This document shows, piece by piece, positions 31,714-40,138 of a stretch of DNA of 64,000 bases. The notes beneath the pieces were generated by a model that had not been told where the DNA came from, did not search any database, and saw only the letters and a list, made by a program, of their open reading frames with translations. The DNA lies in contig NZ_JAFLDR010000001.1 of assembly GCF_017302275.1 (NCBI RefSeq), positions 186,001-250,000 of the forward strand, in the 5' to 3' direction. This stretch comes from Sulfuritalea sp. (GTDB taxonomy: Bacteria > Pseudomonadota > Gammaproteobacteria > Burkholderiales > Rhodocyclaceae). The translations under genes and the position numbers were made by a program. The stretch's first letter is position 1. Each line of letters begins with the position of its first letter.

Positions 31714-33525
31714 ATGAGCAAGCCTGACAATCGCACCGTCCCCGTCGGCCCGACCCGCATGACCCCCTCCGAGGCCTTCGTCGAAACCATGGTCGCCAAC
31801 GGTGTGACGGACATGTTCGGCATCATGGGCTCGGCCTTCATGGACGCGATGGACATTTTCGCGCCTGCCGGCATTCGCCTGATTCCAGTGGTACACGAAC
31901 AGGGTGCCGGCCACATGGCCGACGGTTTTGCACGCGTTTCGGGGCGCCATGGCGTCACCATCGGCCAGAATGGCCCCGGCATCAGCAATTGCGTCACGGC
32001 GATCGCGGCCGCTTACTGGGCGCATACCCCGGTCGTGATCGTGACGCCGGAAACCGGCACCACGGGCATTGGCCTGGGTGGTTTCCAGGAAGCCAACCAA
32101 TTGCCGATGTTCCAGGAGTTCACCAAGTATCAGGGCCATGTCACCCATCCCGCGCGCATGGCTGAATACACCGGACGCTGCTTCGACCGTGCCATGAGTG
32201 AGATGGGACCGACCCAACTCAACATTCCCCGCGACTATTTCTACGGTGACATCACTTGTGAAATTCCCAAGCCCTCGCGCTTGGATCGCGGCCCGGGCGG
32301 CGAAAAGAGCCTCAATGAGGCCGCCGATTTGCTGGCCACGGCGAAGTTCCCGGTGATCATCTCCGGCGGTGGCGTGGTGATGGCCGATGCCGTCGAAGAA
32401 TGCAAGGCACTGGCCGAGCGCCTGGGTGCACCGGTGGTGAACAGCTATCTGCATAACGACTCCTTCCCGGCCAGCCATCCGCTGTGGTGCGGTCCGCTCG
32501 GTTACCAGGGTTCCAAGGCCGCCATGAAGCTGATGGCGCAAGCCGACGTGGTCATTGCGCTAGGTTCGCGTCTCGGCCCCTTCGGCACGCTGCCGCAACA
32601 CGGCATGGACTACTGGCCCAAGCAGGCGAAGATCATCCAGATCGATGCCGACCACAAGATGCTGGGGCTAGTGAAGAAGATCTCCGTCGGAATCTGCGGC
32701 GACGCCAAAGCGGCAGCGATTGCGCTGACGCAGCGTCTGGCTGGCCGTACCCTAGCCTGCGACGCGACCAAGGCAACACGCGCCGAGACAATCCAGACAG
32801 AAAAGGCTGCATGGGAAAAAGAGCTCGACGAATGGACCCACGAGCGTGATCCGTACAGCCTCGACATGATCGACGAGAACTCCAAGGAGAAGACCTTCAA
32901 GGGCGGTGACTACCTGCATCCGCGCCAAGTATTGCGCGAACTGGAAAAAGCCATGCCCGCCGACGTGATGGTCTCCACCGACATCGGCAATATCAATTCG
33001 GTGGCCAACAGCTACCTGCGCTTCGAGAAACCGCGCAGCTTCTTCGCGGCGATGAGCTTCGGCAACTGCGGTTATGCCTTCCCGACCATCATCGGTGCCA
33101 AGGTAGCGGCACCGCATCGCCCGGCCGTGTCCTATGCCGGCGACGGCGCCTGGGGCATGAGCCTGATGGAAACCATGACCTGCGTTCGGCACAACATTCC
33201 GGTCACGGCCGTGGTCTTCCACAATCGTCAATGGGGCGCCGAGAAGAAGAACCAGGTCGACTTCTACAACCGCCGTTTCGTCGCCGGCGAACTCGACAAC
33301 CAGAGCTTCGCCGAGATCGCCCGCGCCATGGGTGCCGAAGGCATCACGGTGGACAGACTGGAAGACGTCGGTCCGGCCCTGAAGAAGGCCATCGACATGC
33401 AGATGAACGAGGGCAAGACCTGCATCCTAGAGATCATGTGCACCCGCGAGCTGGGCGATCCCTTCCGTCGCGATGCCCTGGCCAAGCCCGTCCGCTTCCT
33501 CGAAAAGTACAAGGATTACGTTTGA
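31714..33525 (+). CDS. xsc: Sulfoacetaldehyde acetyltransferase Xsc
   Basis: A thiamine-diphosphate enzyme of 603 residues that converts sulfoacetaldehyde and phosphate to acetyl phosphate and sulfite, the desulfonation step. The N-terminal domain has the ThDP-activating Glu in VVHEQGAGHMADGFAR, and the C-terminal domain has the cofactor-binding GDGAWGMSLME followed by HNRQWGAEKKNQ. Length and sequence are typical of Xsc. ATG 31714 follows AGGAGA; an upstream extension of the frame is ignored. It leads an operon xsc-pta-CBS-soeABC and receives sulfoacetaldehyde from IseJ and SauS. Confidence 0.96.
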   Translation: MSKPDNRTVPVGPTRMTPSEAFVETMVANGVTDMFGIMGSAFMDAMDIFAPAGIRLIPVVHEQGAGHMADGFARVSGRHGVTIGQNGPGISNCVTAIAAAYWAHTPVVIVTPETGTTGIGLGGFQEANQLPMFQEFTKYQGHVTHPARMAEYTGRCFDRAMSEMGPTQLNIPRDYFYGDITCEIPKPSRLDRGPGGEKSLNEAADLLATAKFPVIISGGGVVMADAVEECKALAERLGAPVVNSYLHNDSFPASHPLWCGPLGYQGSKAAMKLMAQADVVIALGSRLGPFGTLPQHGMDYWPKQAKIIQIDADHKMLGLVKKISVGICGDAKAAAIALTQRLAGRTLACDATKATRAETIQTEKAAWEKELDEWTHERDPYSLDMIDENSKEKTFKGGDYLHPRQVLRELEKAMPADVMVSTDIGNINSVANSYLRFEKPRSFFAAMSFGNCGYAFPTIIGAKVAAPHRPAVSYAGDGAWGMSLMETMTCVRHNIPVTAVVFHNRQWGAEKKNQVDFYNRRFVAGELDNQSFAEIARAMGAEGITVDRLEDVGPALKKAIDMQMNEGKTCILEIMCTRELGDPFRRDALAKPVRFLEKYKDYV

Positions 33526-33657
33526 TCCATTTGCGATTCCGGTAATTCGAAAGCAAACCAACGCGGTTGATACGAGGCTATTGATCGCGTTGGTCAGATT
33601 GTTGGCGACGGCAGACAGGCGCCGCAGGTTCAGCAGAAAAAATTTACGAGGCAATTA

Positions 33658-34593
33658 ATGGAAAAGCATCCCCATCTTGACAAGATCATTGCCGATGCGC
33701 TGGCGTTGGAATCGCCGCGAGTCGCCGTGTGTTATCCGTGCAGTGCGAGTTCGATTGAAGCAGCGATCTCGGCCCAGCAAATGGGCTTGATCCAAGCCAT
33801 CATGATAGGGCCAAGAAAGCGGATCGAATCGATTGCCGCGAAGAGCGCCATGGACCTGACGGGAGTGGAATTTGTCGAAACTGGAGACGATCCCGTAGCA
33901 GCTGCCCAACAATCAGCCGAGCTGTCTCGCTCGGGAAGTGCCAATGTAATAATGAAAGGCAGCCTGCACACTGACGAATTGTTAGGTACCGTCGTCAGCA
34001 AGGAAGGCGGCTTACGGACCAGCCGCCGTATGAGTCACGTGTTTGTTTTCGATCTTCCGGATCAGCCACGGCTATTGTTGATGGCCGATTGTGTCATCAA
34101 CATCAATCCAGGCTTGATCGAAAAACGCGACATTGTGCAAAACGCAGTTGATGTCGCACATGCATTGAATATCGAGCGACCCTACGTCGCCATATTGTCG
34201 GCGGTCGAGATGATCAATCCGGCGATTCCCGGAACGATCGACGCGGCGGCCCTGTGCAAGATGGCGGAGCGAGGACAAATTACTGGCGCCGTTGTCGACG
34301 GTCCGCTGGGCTATGACATAGCTATTTCCCTCGAAGCGGCGCAGATCAAGGGCATCAATTGGCCTCATGCCGAACGGCCAGACATACTCATTATGCCCAA
34401 TCTCGAAGCGGGCAATATGTTGTACAAGCAGATGGTATATGTCGCCAAGGCGGAGTGCGCAGGAATCGTCCTTGGCACCAAGGTACCGATAGTTGTTACC
34501 AGCCGTGCTGACTCGCCCAAAGCCAGAGTCGCTTCCTGCGCACTGGCGATTATTCAAGCAAACGCCATGGCAAGAAATAAAGTCGCTGACTAG
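33658..34593 (+). CDS. pta: Phosphate acetyltransferase Pta
   Basis: A 311-residue member of the phosphate acetyl/butyryltransferase family, which converts the acetyl phosphate from Xsc to acetyl-CoA. Family segments are visible (VIMKGSLHTDELLG and GPLGYDIAIS). It is the short form lacking the N-terminal regulatory domains of E. coli Pta, as is usual beside xsc. A GAGG site precedes ATG 33658. It is 132 bases after xsc. A butyryl-type specificity cannot be excluded from sequence alone but context makes acetyl phosphate the likely substrate. Confidence 0.88.
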   Translation: MEKHPHLDKIIADALALESPRVAVCYPCSASSIEAAISAQQMGLIQAIMIGPRKRIESIAAKSAMDLTGVEFVETGDDPVAAAQQSAELSRSGSANVIMKGSLHTDELLGTVVSKEGGLRTSRRMSHVFVFDLPDQPRLLLMADCVININPGLIEKRDIVQNAVDVAHALNIERPYVAILSAVEMINPAIPGTIDAAALCKMAERGQITGAVVDGPLGYDIAISLEAAQIKGINWPHAERPDILIMPNLEAGNMLYKQMVYVAKAECAGIVLGTKVPIVVTSRADSPKARVASCALAIIQANAMARNKVAD

Positions 34594-34646
34594 GCAACCG
34601 GGTACAACTAAGCCAGCCAATTCCACAGAAGAGAGGAAAGAAACTG

Positions 34647-35171
34647 ATGCCAACTAAAGAAATGGAACTGAAATCCGTGCCGTGCGTTAGCCTGCCCATC
34701 CCTGGAGCAGACCCTTGGTATGTGTCCGAAGGTGACGAAGCACTATCCGTGATGATCGATTTTCGTTCGCGCTCGTCCGTGACGGTTCTTGAGAACGACA
34801 ACATTGACGATGCACTGGAACATCTAAAACACACCGGAGTTCGATGCGCCTTCGTCGTTAACCAGAAGAAACAAGAGGTTGTCGGGATGCTCACTGCCCA
34901 CGATGTTTTGGGTGAAAAACCGCAACAGCACAGCCATTTCTGCGGGGGTGACCGCAGTGACATTCAAGTCAAGGACATCATGCAGAAGATCGGCGAATGG
35001 CGAGTGGCCGACATATGGGAAATAGAGCGGTCGACCGTTGAGGATATCTTGAACATCTTCAACAATACGGGACTTTCCCATCTGCCCGTTGTCGAAACTA
35101 CGGCAGACGGCCAGCGGCGGTTACGCGGATTATTCTCATTCGCAAAAATCAAGCGGCTACTCGCCAAATAG
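34647..35171 (+). CDS. Tandem CBS-domain protein
   Basis: A 174-residue soluble protein made of two CBS motifs (about residues 40-90 and 108-172; GVRCAFVV...VVGMLTAHDVL and GLSHLPVV...LRGLFSFAKI). There is no catalytic domain. CBS pairs bind adenine nucleotides or S-adenosylmethionine and act as energy sensors. A GAGAGGAAAG site precedes ATG 34647. It sits between pta and soeA in one apparent operon, so it may adjust sulfite oxidation, or Xsc/Pta flux, to energy charge. No specific partner is known to me. Confidence 0.85.
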   Translation: MPTKEMELKSVPCVSLPIPGADPWYVSEGDEALSVMIDFRSRSSVTVLENDNIDDALEHLKHTGVRCAFVVNQKKQEVVGMLTAHDVLGEKPQQHSHFCGGDRSDIQVKDIMQKIGEWRVADIWEIERSTVEDILNIFNNTGLSHLPVVETTADGQRRLRGLFSFAKIKRLLAK

Positions 35172-35193
35172 CAGGGACCGGTCAGGCATTGAG

Positions 35194-38157
35194 ATGAGAA
35201 GCAAAACCGACGCAGCGCACCGGCGCTTCAACGTTGCCACGCAAGATCTGCAGGTTCCTCGCTCGAGTTCGGCGATCGCGCCGGATAAAGCAGGTCTTGC
35301 CGCCGTGGAAGTCAAGAACACGACCTGCTACATGTGCGCCTGCCGCTGCGGTATTCGCGTGCATCTGCGCGACGGCGTGGTGCGCTACATCGACGGCAAT
35401 CCGGATCATCCGTTGAACAAGGGCGTGATCTGCGCCAAGGGCTCGTCGGGCATCATGAAGCAGTATTCCCCGGCGCGCCTGCTGAAGCCGCTCAAGCGCA
35501 AGGCCGGGTTTGATCGCGGCGCCGGCGAGTTCGAGGAAATCGAGTGGGAGGAAGCTTTCGCCACGCTGGCCGAGCGCCTCGGAAAGATACGCGCCACCGA
35601 TCCGAAGAAGTTCGCCCTGTTCACCGGCCGCGACCAGATGCAGGCGCTGACCGGCATGTTCGCGCGCCAGTTCGGCACGCCAAACTACGCGGCACACGGC
35701 GGCTTCTGCTCGGTGAACATGGCGGCCGGCATGATCTACACGATAGGCGGTTCGTTCTGGGAGTTCGGCGGGCCCGACCTCGACCGCGCCAAGCTCTTTG
35801 TCATGATCGGCACTGCCGAGGACCACCATTCGAATCCGCTGAAGATTGCGATTTCGAAGTTCAAACGCGATGGCGGTCGCTTCATTTCGATCAACCCGGT
35901 GCGCACCGGCTATTCGGCGATTGCCGACGAATGGGTGCCGATCCGTCCCGGCACCGATGGCGCACTGCTGCTGGCCATCATTCACGAGATCATTGCCACC
36001 GGTTTGTACGACCGCGACTTCCTGGTCCAGTACAGCAATGCCGGGCAACTGGTGAATGTGAATGCAGCAACCGACGAGTTCGGCTTCTTCGTGCGCACCG
36101 AGGTGCCGACCGAAGAGGCCTGCTACGAGCCGCAGGACAAGCTCTGGTGGGACCGCACGACCAACCGCGCAGTGCTGACACACAAGGCTGGCGCCGACCC
36201 CTACCTGCTGGGCGAGTTCAAGCTTGCCGACGGCACGCCGGTCAAGCCGGCCTTCCAGTTGCTGCAGGAGCGCGTCAAGGATTACACCCCCGAATGGGCT
36301 AGCCAGATCACCGGCATTCCGGCTGAGAGCATTCGTCGCCTGGCGCACGAAATGGGCGTCACCGCGCGCGACCAGAAGATCGAACTGCCGATCGCCTGGA
36401 CCGATTCCTGGGGAAATGAGCACGAAACGGTGACTGGCAATCCGGTGGCCTTCCACGCCATGCGCGGCTTGGCGGCGCACAGCAACGGCTTCCAGACCAT
36501 CCGCGCGATGGCGATCCTGATGTCGCTGCTGGGTACCATCGATCGCCCCGGCGGTTTCCGCCACAAGGCGCCCTTCCCGCGACCGATTCCGCCCTGCGCG
36601 CGCACCCCCAACGATCCGCGCGCGGTGCAGCCCAACCGGCCGCTCGACGGCATGGCGCTGGGCTGGCCGTCGGACCCGGATGATCTCTTCGTCAATGATG
36701 ACGGCAGCCCGGTACGCATCGACAAGGCCTTCTCCTGGGAGTATCCGCTGTCGGTGCATGGCCTGATGCACAACGCCATCACCAATGCCTGGCGCGGCGA
36801 TCCCTACCGCATCGACACGCTGCTGATTTTCATGGCCAACATGGCGTGGAACTCGACCATGAACACGGCCGAAGTGCGACAGATGCTGAACGACAAGGAT
36901 GAGAGCGGCGAATTCAAGATTCCCTTCCTTGTCGTCTGCGATGCATTCCATTCCGAGATGACGGCCTTCGCCGACCTGATCCTGCCGGACACCACCTACC
37001 TTGAGCGTCACGACGTGATGTCCATGCTCGATCGGCCGATTTCCGAATTTGACGGACCGGTCGATGCCGTGCGCATTCCCGTGGTGCCGGTCTCGGGCGA
37101 CTGCAAGCCCTTCCAGGAAGTGCTCATCGAACTTGGCACGCGGCTGAAACTGCCGGCCTTCGTGACGAAGGAGGGCGCGCGCAAGTTCCGCGACTATCCG
37201 GATTTTGTCGTCAATTGGGAGTCCGAGCCGGGCTCCGGCATCGGCTTCCTCGCCGGCTGGCGCGGCAAGGGCGGCGAGAAGTCCTTGCGCGGCGAGCCGA
37301 ATCCGAACCAGTGGGAGATGTACCAGAAGAACAACTGCGTCTTCCACTACGAGTTGCCCAAGTCCTACCAGTACATGCGCAACTGGAACAAGGGCTACCT
37401 CGAATGGTCGCAGCGCAACCGCATCACGCGCTATGCCGAGCCGATCCTGATCCACATTTATTCGGAAGTACTTCAGCGCTTCCGCACTGCTGCCCAGGGT
37501 AAGGGCCTGACACGCAAACCACCGGAACACTTGAAGAAGCGCATCGACACCTATTTCGATCCCTTGCCATTCTTTTACGACACGCTCGAAGCGCAGGTCA
37601 CCGACAAGCACAAGTATCCGCTCGCCGCAGTCACGCAGCGGCCGATGGCGATGTACCACTCCTGGGATTCGCAGAACGCCTGGCTGCGTCAGATCCACAC
37701 CCATAACTACCTCTTTGTGAATACCCTTACTGCGCGCCAGCAGGGCATCGAGGACGGCGACTGGATCTGGGTCGAATCGCAATGGGGCAGGGTGCGCTGC
37801 ATGGCACGCCACTCCGAGGCGGTCGAGCCGGGAACGGTGTGGACCTGGAATGCCATCGGCAAGGCGGCAGGCGCGTGGAACCTGACGCCGGATGCCAATG
37901 AGTCGCAGAAGGGCTTCTTGCTCAATCACCTGATTTCCGAGGAGCTGCCGGCCGGCGCGCAGCGCATTTCGAACTCCGACCCGATCACCGGGCAGGCGGC
38001 GTGGTACGACGTGCGGGTAAGGATCTACAAAGTCGGCGCTGGCGAGACGGCGCCGGGTTTGCAAAATACATCGCCGCAGTTCAAGCCGATGAAGCCCTAT
38101 CCGGGAATGAAGATGCGCAGCAGCATTCTGGCCTTTCTCGGGGTCAAGTCGAAATGA
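35194..38157 (+). CDS. soeA: Molybdopterin oxidoreductase, sulfite dehydrogenase subunit SoeA
   Basis: The catalytic subunit, 987 residues, of a complex iron-sulfur molybdoenzyme. The N-terminal [4Fe-4S] motif (CYMCACRCG...GVICAKG, about residues 45-95) is followed by the molybdopterin domains and a C-terminal dinucleotide-binding domain. No twin-arginine signal is present, so it is cytoplasmic. That is the distinguishing trait of SoeABC, which oxidises sulfite to sulfate inside the cell and reduces quinone. A role in DMSO or polysulfide reduction is less likely because of the xsc-pta neighbours. The ribosome site before ATG 35194 is weak. Confidence 0.85.
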   Translation: MRSKTDAAHRRFNVATQDLQVPRSSSAIAPDKAGLAAVEVKNTTCYMCACRCGIRVHLRDGVVRYIDGNPDHPLNKGVICAKGSSGIMKQYSPARLLKPLKRKAGFDRGAGEFEEIEWEEAFATLAERLGKIRATDPKKFALFTGRDQMQALTGMFARQFGTPNYAAHGGFCSVNMAAGMIYTIGGSFWEFGGPDLDRAKLFVMIGTAEDHHSNPLKIAISKFKRDGGRFISINPVRTGYSAIADEWVPIRPGTDGALLLAIIHEIIATGLYDRDFLVQYSNAGQLVNVNAATDEFGFFVRTEVPTEEACYEPQDKLWWDRTTNRAVLTHKAGADPYLLGEFKLADGTPVKPAFQLLQERVKDYTPEWASQITGIPAESIRRLAHEMGVTARDQKIELPIAWTDSWGNEHETVTGNPVAFHAMRGLAAHSNGFQTIRAMAILMSLLGTIDRPGGFRHKAPFPRPIPPCARTPNDPRAVQPNRPLDGMALGWPSDPDDLFVNDDGSPVRIDKAFSWEYPLSVHGLMHNAITNAWRGDPYRIDTLLIFMANMAWNSTMNTAEVRQMLNDKDESGEFKIPFLVVCDAFHSEMTAFADLILPDTTYLERHDVMSMLDRPISEFDGPVDAVRIPVVPVSGDCKPFQEVLIELGTRLKLPAFVTKEGARKFRDYPDFVVNWESEPGSGIGFLAGWRGKGGEKSLRGEPNPNQWEMYQKNNCVFHYELPKSYQYMRNWNKGYLEWSQRNRITRYAEPILIHIYSEVLQRFRTAAQGKGLTRKPPEHLKKRIDTYFDPLPFFYDTLEAQVTDKHKYPLAAVTQRPMAMYHSWDSQNAWLRQIHTHNYLFVNTLTARQQGIEDGDWIWVESQWGRVRCMARHSEAVEPGTVWTWNAIGKAAGAWNLTPDANESQKGFLLNHLISEELPAGAQRISNSDPITGQAAWYDVRVRIYKVGAGETAPGLQNTSPQFKPMKPYPGMKMRSSILAFLGVKSK

Positions 38158-38885
38158 CGCAACTGGCCCTGGTCATCGACCTCAACGTTTGCGTCGGCTG
38201 CCAGGCCTGCGTGACGTCATGCAAGGAGTGGAATACTTCGGGCAGCGCCGGGCCGATGGTCGACCAGAACCCCTATGGCGCGGACCCGACCGGCACCTTC
38301 TTCAATCGCGTGCAGACTTTCGAGGTCGGCGAGTTCCCCAACACCGAGACGGTGCATTTCCCCAAGTCCTGCCTGCATTGCGAGGATCCGCCCTGCGTCC
38401 CGGTGTGCCCGACCGGGGCCTCCTACAAGCGCAAGGAAGACGGCATCGTCCTCGTCGATTACGACAAGTGCATCGGCTGCAAGTACTGCTCCTGGGCCTG
38501 TCCCTATGGCGCACGAGAGTTGGACGAGCAGCAACAGGTGATGAAGAAATGCACCCTGTGTGTCGATCGGATCTATGACATGACAATGGATGCGGACGAC
38601 CGCAAACCTTCCTGCGTCAAGGCCTGTCCGACCTCGGCGCGACTGTTCGGCGATATCCATGATCCACAGTCTGCCGTGTCGATCGCCATCCGCGAGGGCG
38701 GCGGTTATGCGCTGATGCCGGAGTGGGGCACCCATCCGGCCAATCACTATCTGCCGCGACGCAAGACCCGCATTACGATTCACGAGGACGAACTCGAGCG
38801 CGCCGACAATCCGCTCAAGGTCGACCGTCAGTTGCCGCGTCCGGCCATGAGCGAGCCGACCCTCGACGACGTCACTACCTGGTAA
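38154..38885 (+). CDS. soeB: 4Fe-4S ferredoxin-type subunit, sulfite dehydrogenase SoeB
   Basis: The electron-transfer subunit, 243 residues, with four [4Fe-4S] cysteine groups: CVGCQACVTSC, CLHCEDPPCVPVCPTG, CIGCKYCSWACPYG, and KCTLCVDR...CVKACPT. It starts at an ATGA overlapping the soeA stop, indicating coupled translation and fixed stoichiometry. It passes electrons from SoeA to the SoeC membrane anchor. The frame extends upstream into soeA but that part is not a gene. Confidence 0.9.
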   Translation: MTQLALVIDLNVCVGCQACVTSCKEWNTSGSAGPMVDQNPYGADPTGTFFNRVQTFEVGEFPNTETVHFPKSCLHCEDPPCVPVCPTGASYKRKEDGIVLVDYDKCIGCKYCSWACPYGARELDEQQQVMKKCTLCVDRIYDMTMDADDRKPSCVKACPTSARLFGDIHDPQSAVSIAIREGGGYALMPEWGTHPANHYLPRRKTRITIHEDELERADNPLKVDRQLPRPAMSEPTLDDVTTW

Positions 38886-38896
38886 GCGGATACGAC

Positions 38897-39874
38897 ATGC
38901 ACCCTGCATTCTCTGTCATTTTCCTGACCACGCTGATCGGCGCCGCGCAAGGCTTGTTTCTGGCGTTGTTTACGGCGCAGTCCTATGCCGCTTTCAAGCT
39001 GCTGCCACAACCCGACGCCCATGCCTTCTACGGTCAGGGCAGCCTGCTGGCGCTGCTGCTGCTGGTTGCCGGCCTCGTCGCCTCCTTCTTCCATCTCGGG
39101 CATCCCGAACGCGCCTGGCGCACCGCGACCAAATGGCGCACCTCGTGGCTTTCGCGCGAAGTCATCGTGCTGCCGGCCTTTATGGGCGTGGTTTTTCTCT
39201 ATGGTCTGGCGCACTGGCTGGACTGGCATCCGGTGCTGATGACCCTGCCCGGCGGGCTTCCGGTCGATCCCAGTGCCATTCTCGGTGTGGCGGGTACCTT
39301 GCTCGCCTTCGCTTTGTTCGTCTGTACGGCAATGATCTACGCCTGCCTGAAGTTTCTCGCCGAATGGCACTCGCCACTGACCGTCGTCAACTACATCCTG
39401 CTCGGTGGTGCATCCGGGTTCACGCTGGCCGCTGCCTTTGCCGCCGCGACGGCGCCGGAACTGGTCGGTTTCCTGGCCGGCTGGGCGGCGATCATCACCG
39501 TGCTGGGTCTGCTGAGTCGCGGAGCCTCGCTGGTTCGCAATGCGCGCCTGAAGCCGAAATCGACGCTGCAGACTGCGATCGGCATCAAGCACCCGAAGAT
39601 CGCGCAAAAAACCCAGGGCTTCATGGGCGGCAGCTTCAATACCCGCGAGTTCTTCCACGGCCAGCCGGTGGCGGTGCTGCGCGGGGTGAAGTGGTTTTTC
39701 CTGCTGGCGGTGTTTCCGTTGCCGCTTTTGTTGTTGTTGTCGGGAATGCAGGGAGGCATCGGCCTGCTGGTGGCGGCCTTCGTGGTGCAGTATGCAGGCC
39801 TGCTGGCCGAGAGGTGGTACTTCTTTGCCCAGGCCAATCATCCGCAAAATTTATATTACCAATCGATCGCTTGA
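38897..39874 (+). CDS. soeC: DmsC-type membrane anchor, sulfite dehydrogenase SoeC
   Basis: A 325-residue inner-membrane subunit of the DmsC family with about eight transmembrane segments and the conserved FHLGHPERAWR motif near residue 60. It anchors SoeAB and contains the quinone site. ATG 38897 is 11 bases after soeB; the ribosome site is weak. It is the last gene of the xsc operon and is followed at once by a terminator hairpin. Confidence 0.88.
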   Translation: MHPAFSVIFLTTLIGAAQGLFLALFTAQSYAAFKLLPQPDAHAFYGQGSLLALLLLVAGLVASFFHLGHPERAWRTATKWRTSWLSREVIVLPAFMGVVFLYGLAHWLDWHPVLMTLPGGLPVDPSAILGVAGTLLAFALFVCTAMIYACLKFLAEWHSPLTVVNYILLGGASGFTLAAAFAAATAPELVGFLAGWAAIITVLGLLSRGASLVRNARLKPKSTLQTAIGIKHPKIAQKTQGFMGGSFNTREFFHGQPVAVLRGVKWFFLLAVFPLPLLLLLSGMQGGIGLLVAAFVVQYAGLLAERWYFFAQANHPQNLYYQSIA

Positions 39875-39877
39875 ACG

Positions 39878-39911
39878 CCGGACGGATGCTCCCCCGTCCG
39901 GGTTGTCTTTT
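39878..39911 (+). terminator. Rho-independent terminator of the xsc-soe operon
   Basis: Stem CCGGACGG / CCGTCCGG around an 8-base loop followed by GTTGTCTTTT, three bases after the soeC stop. Confidence 0.8.
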
Positions 39912-40138
39912 AGCAACTCAAAATACAGTGGTCAACTCCCCTGCCCTTCCTGCCCTTCACTTGTTTGACATTATTGCCCGAGTGAAAGCAGACACCGGGG
40001 ATTGACTACGCCGGTCGCTGGATCAGAAGTTGCCGAGCAACTGGAGTGACCGAGTAGATGGCCGATGCATGGTTCCTGCGACCGGCAGCTTGGTGATCAG
40101 TAAGCCGCCATAGCAATTGCCGACGTCATCAGGCAGCT
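39912..40138. other. Intergenic region between soeC terminator and right inverted repeat
   Basis: About 230 bases with no gene; with the noncoding start of the right repeat the gene-free stretch is about 440 bases. It contains mixed repeat-like fragments but no clear regulatory signal. Confidence 0.4.

Noticed and set aside
35182-38064. A 960-codon open frame antisense to soeA
   Set aside because: It mirrors a strongly conserved molybdoenzyme gene in GC-rich DNA, lacks a ribosome site, and reads as low-complexity His/Arg/Ala sequence.
35194-39874. SoeABC as DMSO, polysulfide or thiosulfate reductase
   Set aside because: The catalytic subunit has no Tat signal and the genes share an operon with xsc and pta, which favours cytoplasmic sulfite oxidation. 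Biochemistry is still needed for certainty.
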